From NCBI GenBank assembly GCA_031270755.1, contig JAISWV010000151.1, forward strand, positions 1-13,573: a stretch of 13,573 nucleotides of DNA. Direction: 5' to 3'. Position 1 is the stretch's first letter. Each line of letters opens with the position of its first letter. This DNA is from Synergistaceae bacterium. Its GTDB lineage: Bacteria > Synergistota > Synergistia > Synergistales > Aminobacteriaceae. Positions 1 to 8,680 of the stretch are shown in pieces. The position numbers and the translations under genes are program-made. The notes beneath the pieces are model-generated. The model did not search any database. It saw only the letters and a program-made list of their open reading frames with translations, and was not told where the DNA came from.

Positions 1-337
1 GTACATCAAAAGCCCCGTTTCCACCATCTGCCTGGGCATGGCCGCCAGCATGGCCGCCGTGCTGTTGGCGGGTGGGACCGCCGGCAAGCGCATCGCCCTC
101 CCCAACGCGGAAGTGCTGATTCATCAGCCGATGGGCGGTGCACGCGGACAGGCGAGCGACATCGAGATTCACGCGCGCAATATTCTGCGTACCCGCGACC
201 AGATCAACAGGATCCTCGCCGCCCACACGGGGCAAAAGGTCGAAAAGGTCGCAGCCGATACAGATAGAGACAATTTTATGACGGCGAGCGAGGCTCTGGC
301 CTATGGACTCATCGATAAGGTCTTCGAGACCCGCTGA
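1..337 (+). CDS. clpP: ATP-dependent Clp protease proteolytic subunit ClpP, 3' part
   Basis: The gene enters from the left edge; the reading frame is open from base 2, so the N-terminal part is missing. ClpP is the serine peptidase chamber that degrades substrates unfolded by ClpX or ClpA in the cytoplasm. All three catalytic residues are visible: Ser in the motif GMAASMA, His in VLIHQPMGG, and Asp in the stretch DRDNF, followed by the usual C-terminal [10 protein letters not shown]. About 111 residues are present of the roughly 195 typical of the family. The downstream clpX begins 27 bases after the stop, so the two subunits of the ClpXP machine are very likely co-transcribed. In relatives a trigger-factor gene (tig) often lies upstream, but that position is outside the window. 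The ATG at 38 is internal, not the start. Confidence 0.96.
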   Translation, partial: YIKSPVSTICLGMAASMAAVLLAGGTAGKRIALPNAEVLIHQPMGGARGQASDIEIHARNILRTRDQINRILAAHTGQKVEKVAADTDRDNFMTASEALAYGLIDKVFETR

Positions 338-354
338 CTAACGCGCTTTATTTT

Positions 355-360
355 GGAGGG
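355..360 (+). promoter_or_regulatory. Ribosome binding site of clpX
   Basis: The purine run GGAGGG ends four bases before the ATG at 365. It decides the start: an in-frame TTG at 353 would lie inside this site and has no Shine-Dalgarno sequence of its own. Confidence 0.8.
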
Positions 361-364
361 TGTC

Positions 365-1696
365 ATGAAAAAATTGAACAAGAACGACAACGGGCAGCGG
401 GAGGTTCGTTGCTCGTTTTGCGGAAAGGCCCAGGACGAAATATATCGCTTGATCTCAGGCCCGGGGGTCTACATTTGCGACGAGTGCGTGAACCTCTGCA
501 ACATCATTCTGTCGGACGAGAAATCGGGAACGAAACCCGCCGCCGAGACCGCTTCCATACCGCGAACCAAAACCGCCATCGCTTCGCCTCGCGCTGTAAA
601 GCCCGAGCGCGAGCTTTCGATCTCCACGCCCAAGGAGCTCAGCGCGTTTTTGGACCAGTACGTGATCGGGCAGGATCGGGCCAAGCGCGTCGTCTCCGTG
701 GCGGTTTACAATCACTATCAGCGTGTGAAGAACAACATCGACATCCACGACGCCGACGTGGAGCTGCAAAAAAGCAACGTGCTGCTCCTAGGGCCGACGG
801 GCTCCGGGAAAACGCTGATCGCGCAGACTCTGGCCCGTAAATTGAACGTTCCTTTCGCCATCGCCGATGCCACGACACTCACTGAAGCCGGTTACGTGGG
901 GGAGGACGTGGAGAACATTTTGGTGCGCCTTTTGCAGGCGGCCGATTACGACCTGTCCGCCGCCGAGCGCGGCGTCATCTACATCGACGAAATGGATAAA
1001 ATCGCCCGCAAGTCCGAGTCCACGTCCATCACCCGCGACGTTTCGGGGGAGGGCGTGCAGCAGGCTTTGCTGAAAATTCTGGAGGGAACCATCGCGAACA
1101 TTCCCCCCAAGGGGGGACGCAAACACCCGCACCAAGAGTTCATTCAGATGGACACCAGCAACATCCTCTTCATCTGCGGGGGGGCCTTCGAGGGAATCGA
1201 GGAAATCGTCGCGCGGCGCGAGACCACGCGCACCATCGGTTTCGGCGGAGAACTGACGAACAGAGGAACCGAAAAACGCTATGAGATCGTCAGCAAGATT
1301 CAACCGGAGGACCTGATGGCCTTCGGCTTCATTCCCGAGTTGATCGGGCGCATTCCCGTTCTCGTGGCGCTGGAGGACCTGGACGAAGAGGCGTTTTTGC
1401 GCATCTTGCAGGAACCGCGCAACTCTTTGGTGAAACAGTACAAGAAGATTTTGGCCATGGAAAACGTGCGCCTCGACTTCACCTCGGAGGCGCTGTCCCG
1501 GGTTGCCTCCCTGGCGGTGAAAAAGAAAACGGGAGCGCGGGGGCTACGCGCCATCATGGAGAACCTGATGCTGGATATCCTTTACGAACTGCCGTCCGCC
1601 GAAAAGAAGGTGGACTCCATAGAAATCACGGCAGATTTCGTCGACAACAAACTTCCTCTCTACGAACTTCTGGGAACGGAGAAGGAGGTCGCCTGA
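365..1696 (+). CDS. clpX: ATP-dependent Clp protease ATP-binding subunit ClpX
   Basis: ClpX is a hexameric AAA+ unfoldase that recognises tagged or damaged proteins and threads them into ClpP. The 443-residue product, slightly longer than the usual 420-430, shows the complete architecture. The N-terminal C4 zinc-binding domain has Cys16, Cys19, Cys38 and Cys41. A low-complexity Ala/Pro/Thr linker follows. Walker A GPTGSGKT is at about 143-150, the pore loop GYVGED comes next, and Walker B IYIDE has Asp208-Glu209. The IGF loop that docks on ClpP is at about 291-293, and the sensor-2 motif GARGLR is near 390. The IGF loop shows that this is a ClpP-partner ClpX. ATG 365 was chosen over the in-frame TTG at 353 because of the ribosome binding site. 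It sits between clpP and lon in one transcription unit. Confidence 0.98.
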   Translation: MKKLNKNDNGQREVRCSFCGKAQDEIYRLISGPGVYICDECVNLCNIILSDEKSGTKPAAETASIPRTKTAIASPRAVKPERELSISTPKELSAFLDQYVIGQDRAKRVVSVAVYNHYQRVKNNIDIHDADVELQKSNVLLLGPTGSGKTLIAQTLARKLNVPFAIADATTLTEAGYVGEDVENILVRLLQAADYDLSAAERGVIYIDEMDKIARKSESTSITRDVSGEGVQQALLKILEGTIANIPPKGGRKHPHQEFIQMDTSNILFICGGAFEGIEEIVARRETTRTIGFGGELTNRGTEKRYEIVSKIQPEDLMAFGFIPELIGRIPVLVALEDLDEEAFLRILQEPRNSLVKQYKKILAMENVRLDFTSEALSRVASLAVKKKTGARGLRAIMENLMLDILYELPSAEKKVDSIEITADFVDNKLPLYELLGTEKEVA

Positions 1697-1697
1697 C

Positions 1698-4112
1698 ATG
1701 GACGCTTCCTCGGAAAATTCAGCGAAGGAGCAGCGGAAAGAACGACGGGAGAACCTGGGGGTAGAGATTGTCATGGATCAGGATTACGGCAATATTTATC
1801 CCGTTTTGCCCATACGAGACGTGGTGCTTTTTCCCGGCGTGATCATTCCGCTTTTCGTGGGCCGCCCCCGCTCCATGAAGGCCATTGAAAACGCCCTTCT
1901 GCACAGCAAAAAAGTCTTCGTGGTGGCCCAAAAGAAAATGGATACGGAAGACCCCGAGAGCGGGGACCTTTACAGCATGGGGACTCTCTGCAACATTCTG
2001 CAAATGGTGCGCATTCCCGACGGCACGACGAAAGTGCTGGTGGAAGGAATCGTCCGCATGAAAATCGAAGATTACGTCAGGGAAGAAGACGTCCTGGAGG
2101 CCCGGCTTTCTCCGATGCCCTGGCGAAGCTCGGATTCTCCCAACACGGAGGCGCTCAAACGCCGTGTCTTGAATGGCTTCGAGCGCTACAACGCACTGCA
2201 GCCCCGTATTCCAGGCGAGATCATGTCCTCCATTCTGGCCATCGAGGACCTGGGGCAGCTGGTGAACCTCGTGGCGTCGCACCTGTCCGTGAAACCCGAG
2301 TCCAAGCAGAACCTTCTGGAAACGGCGGACCTGGAGTCGGCTCTGGGCGTTCTCTTGAAAATGTTGATTGAAGAGATCGACATCCTGGAGCTGGAACACG
2401 ACATACAGGACCGCGTTCGTTCCGTCGTGGACAAGCAGCAGAAGGAGTACTACCTGCGCGAACAGCTGCGCGTCATTCAGGACGAGCTGGGGCAGAGCCG
2501 GGGAGAGGACGGGGGCGAGTTCGCCCAGTACGAAAAGAAAATAACGAGTTCCGCCATGAGCGACGAGGCCAAGGCCAAGGCGCAGCGGGAACTGGATCGG
2601 CTCGTCAAGATGCCCTCCATGTCCCCGGAGTCCGCCGTGGTGCGCAACTATTTGGACTGGTTGATCGACCTGCCCTGGGGTTTGCGGACCGTGGACAACA
2701 TGGACATCTCCCACGCGGCGAAGCTTCTGGAGGAGGACCACTACGGCCTGGAGAAGGTCAAAGACCGCATTCTCGAGTTTTTGGCGGTGCGCCGCCAGGC
2801 GGGGAACGAAATGAAAGCCCAGATCATTTGTTTCGTCGGCCCTCCCGGGGTGGGCAAAACATCGCTGGGCCGCTCCATCGCCAGGGCTCTCGACCGCAAG
2901 TTCGTCAACGTCTCCCTGGGCGGCGTCAGAGACGAGGCCGAAATTCGAGGGCATCGCAGAACCTACATCGGCTCCCTGCCGGGGCGTATCATTCAAAAAC
3001 TGGCTCGCGCGGGGAGCTGCAACCCCGTCATTTTGCTCGACGAAATAGACAAGCTGGGGAACGATTTCAGAGGAGATCCCGCGTCGGCCCTTTTGGAGGT
3101 CTTGGACCCCCGGCAGAACTGCAACTTCGCGGACCACTACCTGGAGGTCCCCTTCGACCTCAGCGAGGTGTTGTTCATCACCACGGCCAACGTGACACAC
3201 ACGATACCCAAACCCCTCCTCGACCGCATGGAGATCATCAAGCTGTCGGGCTACACGAACCAGGAGAAAACCCAAATCGCCGCGCGGCACCTGCTTCCCA
3301 GGGTCTTGAAAGAACATGGCCTGCGTGCCTCTCAGATAAAGATTTCGGACGCGACGGTGTCCAAGGTCATTTCCGCCTACACGCGGGAGGCGGGGGTGCG
3401 GGGGCTGGAGCGGGAGCTTTCCACCATCGCCCGGAAAATCACGCGAAAAATCATCGAGGCCTCGGACAAAGGAGAAAACTTCAAGCTGCCGGTCAACGTC
3501 AAAATTGCGGAGCTCAAGGATTATCTGGGTTCTCCGAAGCTTTACGACACGAAGATCCCGAAGAGCGCGCAGAAAGGCAATGTCGTGGGCCTGGCTTGGA
3601 CGGAGGCCGGGGGAGACGTTCTCCTGATCGAAGCCGTCATCATGAAGGGCAAAGGAGAGCTGGCTCTCACGGGAAACCTGGGCGACGTCATGCAGGAGTC
3701 CGCACGGGCGGCGGTGAGTTTTTTGCGCGCGGAAGGCGAGTCTCTGGGGATAGGAGATTTCAACTGGAAAGGCGTGGACATTCACGTCCACGTTCCCGAC
3801 GGCGCTGTTCCCAAGGATGGCCCCTCCGCGGGGGTGACCATGGCCACGGCCATTCTCTCCGCCGTCAGCGGCCGAAAGGTGAACCCCAACATCGCAATGA
3901 CGGGCGAGATTTCGCTGCGGGGCCAAGTGCTCGCTGTAGGGGGCATCCGCGAGAAGCTCCTGGCCGCCAAGCGGTATGGCATCGCTCACGTGATTCTGCC
4001 CGAGGCGAACAAGGTGGACGTGGAGGAAATACCGGGCGAGATTCTGGGAGATATGAGGTTCGACTACGCCTCCGAAGTCGGAACGGTTTTCAGAATAGCC
4101 CTGGCCGCCTAA
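1698..4112 (+). CDS. lon: ATP-dependent Lon protease (LonA type)
   Basis: Lon is a homo-oligomeric cytoplasmic AAA+ serine protease that removes misfolded and short-lived regulatory proteins. The 804-residue product has a charged N-terminal tail (about 1-30) and the N-terminal substrate-binding domain beginning at [14 protein letters not shown] helical, coiled-coil region follows, then the AAA+ module with Walker A GPPGVGKT at 381-388 and Walker [10 protein letters not shown]. The C-terminal peptidase domain has the Ser-Lys dyad: Ser710 in KDGPSAG and Lys753 in [11 protein letters not shown], 43 residues apart as in E. coli Lon. The start at 1698 is supported by an AAGGAGGT site at 1682-1689, inside the clpX end; the ATG at 1773 is a weaker alternative. 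Only one base separates it from clpX, and engB follows with no gap, so translation of the three genes is probably coupled. Confidence 0.98.
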   Translation: MDASSENSAKEQRKERRENLGVEIVMDQDYGNIYPVLPIRDVVLFPGVIIPLFVGRPRSMKAIENALLHSKKVFVVAQKKMDTEDPESGDLYSMGTLCNILQMVRIPDGTTKVLVEGIVRMKIEDYVREEDVLEARLSPMPWRSSDSPNTEALKRRVLNGFERYNALQPRIPGEIMSSILAIEDLGQLVNLVASHLSVKPESKQNLLETADLESALGVLLKMLIEEIDILELEHDIQDRVRSVVDKQQKEYYLREQLRVIQDELGQSRGEDGGEFAQYEKKITSSAMSDEAKAKAQRELDRLVKMPSMSPESAVVRNYLDWLIDLPWGLRTVDNMDISHAAKLLEEDHYGLEKVKDRILEFLAVRRQAGNEMKAQIICFVGPPGVGKTSLGRSIARALDRKFVNVSLGGVRDEAEIRGHRRTYIGSLPGRIIQKLARAGSCNPVILLDEIDKLGNDFRGDPASALLEVLDPRQNCNFADHYLEVPFDLSEVLFITTANVTHTIPKPLLDRMEIIKLSGYTNQEKTQIAARHLLPRVLKEHGLRASQIKISDATVSKVISAYTREAGVRGLERELSTIARKITRKIIEASDKGENFKLPVNVKIAELKDYLGSPKLYDTKIPKSAQKGNVVGLAWTEAGGDVLLIEAVIMKGKGELALTGNLGDVMQESARAAVSFLRAEGESLGIGDFNWKGVDIHVHVPDGAVPKDGPSAGVTMATAILSAVSGRKVNPNIAMTGEISLRGQVLAVGGIREKLLAAKRYGIAHVILPEANKVDVEEIPGEILGDMRFDYASEVGTVFRIALAA

Positions 4113-4715
4113 ATGCCCTGGAAGACCGAAGTGGCGGCGACGGCTTTCAACGCCTCCCAGTTTCCCCCCGAAAACGTGCCGGAAATCGCCGTCGCCGGAC
4201 GTTCCAACGTGGGCAAATCCAGCTTGGTCAACGCCCTCTTGGCGGCGAAGGTCGCTCACGTAGGGGCGGCTCCCGGGAAGACGAGAAGCGTCAACTTCTA
4301 CTCTGTGGACTCCGGCGGAGACTCGGGCCTCTTTCGCCTAGTGGACCTGCCTGGTTACGGCTACGCCCAGCGCAGCAAGTCCGAGAGGAAGGCTTGGTCG
4401 CAGCTCACGTCTTCTTACGTCGAAAAAAGAAAATCTCTCATTCTGGTCTGTCACTTGGTAGATTTTCGTCATGGCCTCCTGGCCAACGACCTGGCGCTGC
4501 AAGAGTGGCTCTTCGAGCGCGGCAGGCCCATCATGGTGATTTTCACCAAGGCGGACAAAATTTCCAAAGGCAAAAGACGAGGAACCCTGCAGCAATACGT
4601 CCGCGACGGCTTGAAGTCTGTCGACGTTCCCATCGTCACCTCCGGCGAAGAGCGGTTCGGCCTCGACGAACTGAGGACTTTCCTGGCGGCATACGTCGCC
4701 CGAACGCGCATCTAA
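4113..4715 (+). CDS. engB: Ribosome biogenesis GTP-binding protein EngB/YsxC
   Basis: EngB (YsxC, YihA) is an essential TRAFAC-class GTPase that acts late in 50S ribosomal subunit assembly. The 200-residue length is typical. All G motifs are visible: G1 GRSNVGKSS at 29-37, G2 around GKTRSVNFY at 55-63 with Thr57, G3 DLPGYG at 78-83, G4 TKADK at 145-149, and G5 TSGEERFG near 176-183. The ATG directly abuts the lon TAA and there is no good ribosome binding site of its own, so expression likely depends on ribosomes finishing lon. The clpX-lon-ysxC order is also known from Bacillus. The gene ends 19 bp from the convergent binding-protein gene; I see no convincing terminator hairpin in that gap. 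Confidence 0.97.
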   Translation: MPWKTEVAATAFNASQFPPENVPEIAVAGRSNVGKSSLVNALLAAKVAHVGAAPGKTRSVNFYSVDSGGDSGLFRLVDLPGYGYAQRSKSERKAWSQLTSSYVEKRKSLILVCHLVDFRHGLLANDLALQEWLFERGRPIMVIFTKADKISKGKRRGTLQQYVRDGLKSVDVPIVTSGEERFGLDELRTFLAAYVARTRI

Positions 4716-4734
4716 CGCATCTCCAGAGCGGTCG

Positions 4735-6228
4735 TCACTCGAAAAAGACTTCTCGGAAGGAATAGTTTTCACCGAACTCCGGTTTGAAGCCTTTTACGTA
4801 TTTCTGTGCGCCGATGACGGTCCCGCTGGTGTACAGGCAAATCATGGGAAGCTGTTCGTCGATGCGGAGCTGTATTTTTTTGTAGATTTCGGCACGTTGT
4901 TCGCCGTCAGGTGTGCCGCGCCCTTTTTTCAGGAGATCGTCCAGCTCTGCGTCGCTGAAGAAAGTGTAGTTGTGCCCGGCTCCCGTTTCAAGCAGGCCGA
5001 CGGCGGAAAAATTGGGGTCGGGAATGGAAGACCTCCAACCCATAATGAACAGGTCGTGTGTGTTTTTTTTGAGTTGGTTCAAGTACACGTCCCACGCCAG
5101 AACCTTCACTTCGGCGGAGATGCCGATATTTTTGAGCTGGGTTCGAATGATCGCCGCAATGTCGACGCGCTTCTTGTACCCGTTGGTCCAGATTTCGAGC
5201 TTGAGGTTTTCCACCCCCGCTTCGGCAAGGAGTTTTTTTGCCAGATTCACGTCTTGAACGTGAGGCGCGATTTCCTCGTCGATGGAATATCGGATGGGCG
5301 CCGGCAGCAGGGACCCGGGGGCCTTGCCTGCGCCGCGCCATACGTTCGCTTGAATTTCCTCCACGTCGAGGGCCGCCAAAATAGCGCGGCGGACGCGAAT
5401 GTCGTCGAAAGGTTTTTTCTTCAAGTTGAACCCCATGTACCCCACGGAGCTCTGGGGGGTGCGGTAAAGGGTCAGTTTGCCGTTTTCTTCGATGCGTTTC
5501 ACGTTCTCGTCCGCGATGGGAAAAGCGATGTCGAGACCGCCGGATTCCAGCTCGGCGACCCGGCGCAAGGGCTCTGGAATGGCACGAACCTCGAGGGTCT
5601 TGTATCGAGGTTTGGGGCCCCAATAATCGTCGAAGCGTTCGAGAACGTACCTGTCGCCTTTCCGCCAGCTTACGAGCTTGAAGGGTCCCGTTCCCGACGG
5701 GTTCATGCCGTAGCTGTCGCCGGCGGACTCGACGGCTTTTTTGCTGACGATGGAGCTCCAGTTGTCGGATAGGGAGAGAAAGAAAGAGTAATCCACGTCC
5801 CGCAGGCGGACGACGACGGTATAGTCGTCCAGGACCTCCGCGTTTTCCACGTTCCGGCCGTGCTCGTCCGCTTTCGACCGCATGAAAGAATACCGAACGT
5901 CTTCTGCCTTCATCTCTTCTCCGTTATGAAATTTGACGCCTTTTCGAAGGTGGAACTTGTACGACCTGCCCGACAGAAATTCCCACGACTCGGCCAAGCC
6001 GGGAGCGGCGTTGCCGCTAAGGGGGTCCCGGTAGATCAGTGTGTCGTAAAGCGCGTTACAAGCTCGAGCGGTGGCGGGATGCTCGTGTCCGAGGGGGTCC
6101 ATGGTCACGGCGTCATACTGGTCGGCGATTACCAGAGTGTCTTTCGCCGCCGCAGGGCCGCACACGCCCAAAGCAAACACAGACACGAGCGCCATTCCCC
6201 AAAAACAATTTTTCTTGACTTTTTTCAC
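4735..6228 (-). CDS. Periplasmic peptide-binding protein of an ABC transporter (SBP family 5, DppA/OppA-like)
   Basis: The 497-residue product resembles family 5 solute-binding proteins that deliver di- or oligopeptides, or nickel or glutathione in some members, to an ABC permease. Residues 1-28 form a signal peptide: a Lys-rich start, a hydrophobic core and PAAA before the predicted cleavage at Ala28. Cys23 is preceded by LGV, which does not fit a lipobox, so a soluble periplasmic protein is more likely than a lipoprotein. Family hallmarks are LAESWEFL, YKFHLRKGVKFHNGE, AEDVRYSFMR and SGTGPFKLVSW. The GTG start at 6228 is preceded by a purine-rich GGAGAGAAGA stretch; an internal ATG at residue 12 would destroy the signal peptide. 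No permease or ATPase gene is adjacent, so it must use a transporter encoded elsewhere. The exact ligand cannot be told from sequence. Confidence 0.93.
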   Translation of the reverse strand: MKKVKKNCFWGMALVSVFALGVCGPAAAKDTLVIADQYDAVTMDPLGHEHPATARACNALYDTLIYRDPLSGNAAPGLAESWEFLSGRSYKFHLRKGVKFHNGEEMKAEDVRYSFMRSKADEHGRNVENAEVLDDYTVVVRLRDVDYSFFLSLSDNWSSIVSKKAVESAGDSYGMNPSGTGPFKLVSWRKGDRYVLERFDDYWGPKPRYKTLEVRAIPEPLRRVAELESGGLDIAFPIADENVKRIEENGKLTLYRTPQSSVGYMGFNLKKKPFDDIRVRRAILAALDVEEIQANVWRGAGKAPGSLLPAPIRYSIDEEIAPHVQDVNLAKKLLAEAGVENLKLEIWTNGYKKRVDIAAIIRTQLKNIGISAEVKVLAWDVYLNQLKKNTHDLFIMGWRSSIPDPNFSAVGLLETGAGHNYTFFSDAELDDLLKKGRGTPDGEQRAEIYKKIQLRIDEQLPMICLYTSGTVIGAQKYVKGFKPEFGENYSFREVFFE

Positions 6229-6294
6229 AAGTCTTCTCTCCTCTCTCTTTTCTCTCTATTTTCTCAATAAAACTTGAAATAAGACTTGATCGTG

Positions 6295-6309
6295 CAACTT
6301 GCCAAGTTG
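6295..6309. promoter_or_regulatory. Operator-like inverted repeat between divergent genes
   Basis: CAACTT-GCC-AAGTTG is a perfect 6-bp inverted repeat with a 3-bp centre. It covers the -35 hexamer proposed for the MATE gene and lies in the 129-bp gap from which the binding-protein gene is also transcribed. The ACTTG half-site recurs in direct orientation at 6272 and 6284, giving copies 12 and 13 bp apart. A repressor or activator site is plausible but no regulator gene is nearby. Confidence 0.4.
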
Positions 6310-6326
6310 TGCTTTCGGATTATACT
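6299..6326 (+). promoter_or_regulatory. Predicted sigma-70-type promoter of the MATE gene
   Basis: TTGCCA at 6299-6304 (5 of 6 consensus) and TATACT at 6321-6326 (5 of 6) are separated by 16 bp. Transcription would begin near 6333, leaving a leader of about 25 bases before the GTG at 6358. Confidence 0.6.
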
Positions 6327-6343
6327 GCTTGTTAAGAAGTAAT

Positions 6344-6350
6344 GGGGGGG
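6344..6350 (+). promoter_or_regulatory. Ribosome binding site made of seven G residues
   Basis: A run of seven G's ends seven bases before the GTG at 6358 and is the only Shine-Dalgarno-like element there. It favours GTG 6358 over the in-frame ATG at 6364, which would be 13 bases away. The homopolymer is unusual as a ribosome binding site. Confidence 0.5.
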
Positions 6351-6357
6351 CGTTTTT

Positions 6358-7785
6358 GTGGGTATGGCAATAAGTGGAAATTCGGAGAAAGCGAGTATGT
6401 GGAATGGCCTTTTCGACGGTCGCGCCGACCTTGGAAAGGACGCGCCGGTGAAGGCGATTTTGAAGCTTGCGATCCCGTCGATTGGGCTTTTTGTTTTCAA
6501 CAGTCTTCTGCACCTGGTGGATACGATTTTCGTTTCGTGGCTGGGAGAGTTTTCCATGGCCGCAATGTCCTTTACAGGGCCGGTGAATCAGTGCATCTTC
6601 GCCATGCTGGAGTGCGTGGCCGGAGGTTCCGCCGCCCTCATGGGGCGCAACTTGGGAAAAGGAGACCTCGCCTCGGCGCGGCACGTGGCCCGCAGTGCGC
6701 TGGCGCTGCTTTACGTTTTCTGCTTGATCTCAACGCCGTTGATTTTACCGGGGTTTTCCAACGCGGTCTTTGCCGGCATCGGAGCCGGCGCGGCAGGGGG
6801 GCCGATGCTGCTCAGGCTTTGCTGGCTTTACAATTTGTGGATGCCGATTATGATGCCCTTCATGGGCTTCACCTACGTGGCGAACACCGTGTTCCGCGCT
6901 CAGGGCGACACGTTGACCCCTTTCAAGGCCATCGCTTTGGCCAACATCATCAACATTTTCCTGGATCCCCTTTTCATCTTTACCTTTGGATGGGGCATCT
7001 CCGGTGCGGCCATCGCCACCTGGATATCGCGCATCGCGTCGTCTCTTTACCTGATACGGCGTATGAGAAAAACCAGCGGCATCGTGGTTTCTCCGTGGCT
7101 TTTTCCCCGGGAGCAGCTGACGGCCTACTGGAAAAATATTTTGTGGATCGGCGTTCCCGTGGCCTTGACGACGGCCAGTATCGCCCTGGGCATGGGTAGC
7201 GTCAACAAGATCCTGTCGACCTTCGGGCACCGGGCCGTGGCCTCCTGGATGCTGGGGCTGCGGGTGGAGGAACTGGCCTTCAACTTCGTGCAGGGCATCA
7301 ACTCCGCGCTGGTTCCCTATATCGCCTTCAACTATGGAAAGCGGGACCCGGGAAGAATGCTCTCGGGTTTCAAGGCCGCGTATTTCCTGGCGTTTACCTT
7401 GATGTGCTCCATGGGAGCGGTGATCTACTCTTATCCGTGGCTTTTCTTGGATCTTTTCAGGCCTCTGCCGGAAATCGAGGCGATGGCGGCCCGAGCCATC
7501 CGCGCGTCCGTGCCCGCCTACCCCTTCGGCGCTCTGGTTCCGCTCGTCTGCGGCTTCTTCGTCGGGACGGGGTACTCCATCTTCGGAACGATAACTCAGC
7601 TCATGCGCAGCATCGTTTTCCGCGTCTCCGCTGCCTGGGTCTTCGCCACGTACTTCGATCTCTCCCACATCTGGTGGTTTCAGTCCTTCGCCGCTTTTTG
7701 CGGCAGCTTCGTCGCGATTTCCCTATTCCTGTTCGTCTACCGGCGGATAAAAAGAAACTTCGCCGGGGAGAGCGCGTCGACTTGA
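6358..7785 (+). CDS. MATE-family multidrug/toxin efflux transporter
   Basis: The 475-residue product is a cation-coupled antiporter of the multidrug and toxic compound extrusion family, acting in the inner membrane. About twelve hydrophobic segments are spread over two homologous halves. Typical family sequence is visible in the first half: AIPSIGLFVFNSLLHLVDTI, GLxE-like WLGEFSMAAMSF, and FRAQGDTLTPFKAIALANI with LDPLFIFTFGWGISGAAIATW after it. The second half begins near IPVALTT-like GVPVALTTASIALG. The short charged N-terminal segment before the first helix is normal. GTG 6358 was chosen as start; ATG 6364 differs by only two codons. Substrate cannot be inferred (drugs, dyes or metabolites). 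It has its own promoter and is divergent from the peptide-binding-protein gene. Family assignment is firm; the subfamily (NorM or DinF-like) is not. Confidence 0.94.
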   Translation: MGMAISGNSEKASMWNGLFDGRADLGKDAPVKAILKLAIPSIGLFVFNSLLHLVDTIFVSWLGEFSMAAMSFTGPVNQCIFAMLECVAGGSAALMGRNLGKGDLASARHVARSALALLYVFCLISTPLILPGFSNAVFAGIGAGAAGGPMLLRLCWLYNLWMPIMMPFMGFTYVANTVFRAQGDTLTPFKAIALANIINIFLDPLFIFTFGWGISGAAIATWISRIASSLYLIRRMRKTSGIVVSPWLFPREQLTAYWKNILWIGVPVALTTASIALGMGSVNKILSTFGHRAVASWMLGLRVEELAFNFVQGINSALVPYIAFNYGKRDPGRMLSGFKAAYFLAFTLMCSMGAVIYSYPWLFLDLFRPLPEIEAMAARAIRASVPAYPFGALVPLVCGFFVGTGYSIFGTITQLMRSIVFRVSAAWVFATYFDLSHIWWFQSFAAFCGSFVAISLFLFVYRRIKRNFAGESAST

Positions 7786-7837
7786 GCCATACCCAACTAT
7801 CTTTTTCACCCGCGGCGCGGAAATTCTGGAGACGCTG

Positions 7838-7846
7838 TGTTAATAT
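7838..7846 (+). promoter_or_regulatory. Possible extended -10 promoter for the 231-residue protein gene
   Basis: TGT-TAATAT in the 90-bp gap after the MATE gene looks like an extended -10 element (TGn upstream of a 4-of-6 hexamer). No -35 element is convincing. Transcription would start near 7853, just ahead of the ribosome binding site. Confidence 0.3.
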
Positions 7847-7860
7847 TTAAAAACTAAGGA

Positions 7861-7866
7861 AGGAGG
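7861..7866 (+). promoter_or_regulatory. Ribosome binding site of the 231-residue protein gene
   Basis: AGGAGG lies nine bases before the GTG at 7876 and is part of a longer AAGGAAGGAGG run. It supports this GTG; the overlapping GTG at 7874 is in a frame that stops after four codons. Confidence 0.75.
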
Positions 7867-7875
7867 CTGAAAAGT

Positions 7876-8571
7876 GTGGACGATGTAAAGGACGCGAAAG
7901 ATACGGTGAAAATCGATACGACGGTGCAAAATCGCGCGAGTGGGATGGATCTGTTTCTCTTCGAAACGGACGACCATGTGAAGATTATCTGCGTATTGCA
8001 GCCTGACATGACGCCTTTGGTTTCCACTTTCCATTTCATCCAGGCGGCTCTTCACCTGGTAAACCCGCTGACCAGCAGCGAAAAGATCATTTTGAACAAC
8101 GCTCTGACGCAGTACCAGAACACGCAGAGAACCCCCGCCCTCAATCAGATATTTTGCAAGGAAATGCCCCTGGAGCACTTCCCGGGGATCAAAGAGGTGC
8201 TGGGCGACTCCGAGATGCTGCAGACCACCCGTTACCTGGGACTGGGCCTGCTGCTCGATTTCTTGGTCGAACAGCACCTGTTCGACGAGCTGCCCAAACG
8301 GCCCGCGCCGGTCCCTGCAAAGGGCGGAACCAACTGGCTGCCGGAGCTCATTCTCGTCGCCGCTATCCGACGGATGGTCACCTTGGCCACTTACCGTCAA
8401 AGCTATTGGGAGAAGGCCCCGATTCAGGAGCGCTTGGAGGAGAACCCGCGCTTGATGCTACCCACGCTGACGCAGCTCATCGAGAAGTGCGCCGAGCAAA
8501 ACGAACTGCAAAAGACCTTGGACGACCTGCAGGTTCATATCGAGAAAGCGGCTTCGCTGCTGAAAAAATAA
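7876..8571 (+). CDS. Protein of unknown function, 231 residues
   Basis: I do not recognise this family. The product has no signal peptide and no clear transmembrane helix, so it is probably cytoplasmic. It starts with an acidic/Lys segment (about 1-20), then a short beta-like stretch (LFLFETDDHVKIICVLQP). The rest looks helical, with a hydrophobic TRYLGLGLLLDFLVEQHLF near 115-135, a Pro-rich linker (KRPAPVPAKGG), and a C-terminal heptad-like segment of about 40 residues that could form a coiled coil (LIEKCAEQNELQKTLDDLQ). It begins with GTG behind a strong ribosome binding site, and its codon use resembles its neighbours, so I regard it as a real gene. It lies between a MATE transporter and an aldolase with separate spacing on both sides, which gives no functional clue. 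A scaffold or regulator is possible but unsupported. Confidence 0.82.
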   Translation: MDDVKDAKDTVKIDTTVQNRASGMDLFLFETDDHVKIICVLQPDMTPLVSTFHFIQAALHLVNPLTSSEKIILNNALTQYQNTQRTPALNQIFCKEMPLEHFPGIKEVLGDSEMLQTTRYLGLGLLLDFLVEQHLFDELPKRPAPVPAKGGTNWLPELILVAAIRRMVTLATYRQSYWEKAPIQERLEENPRLMLPTLTQLIEKCAEQNELQKTLDDLQVHIEKAASLLKK

Positions 8572-8680
8572 CGACACCGACCTTGCTTCTCCGTAAGCAT
8601 CCAAGCTCAGGGGGAGTACGGTCATTGACGGGCGTTCAAAAAAGAAGCGCAAAAAGAAACTCGGGAGGAAACGAAAAGCG

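Noticed and set aside
1719..4259. An 846-codon open frame on the - strand opposite lon
   Set aside because: It mirrors the lon coding region almost exactly, gives a His/Gln/Arg-rich protein without domains, and results from the GC-rich codon pattern of lon, which has all its catalytic motifs.
4713..4760. A bidirectional terminator between engB and the binding-protein gene
   Set aside because: Only a 4-bp stem (CTTC-TCG-GAAG near 4750) within coding sequence; too weak and without a T tract in the right place.
2828..4765. A 645-codon + strand frame overlapping lon and engB
   Set aside because: Arg/Gly/Pro-rich translation with no family features, overlapping two unambiguous genes in another frame.
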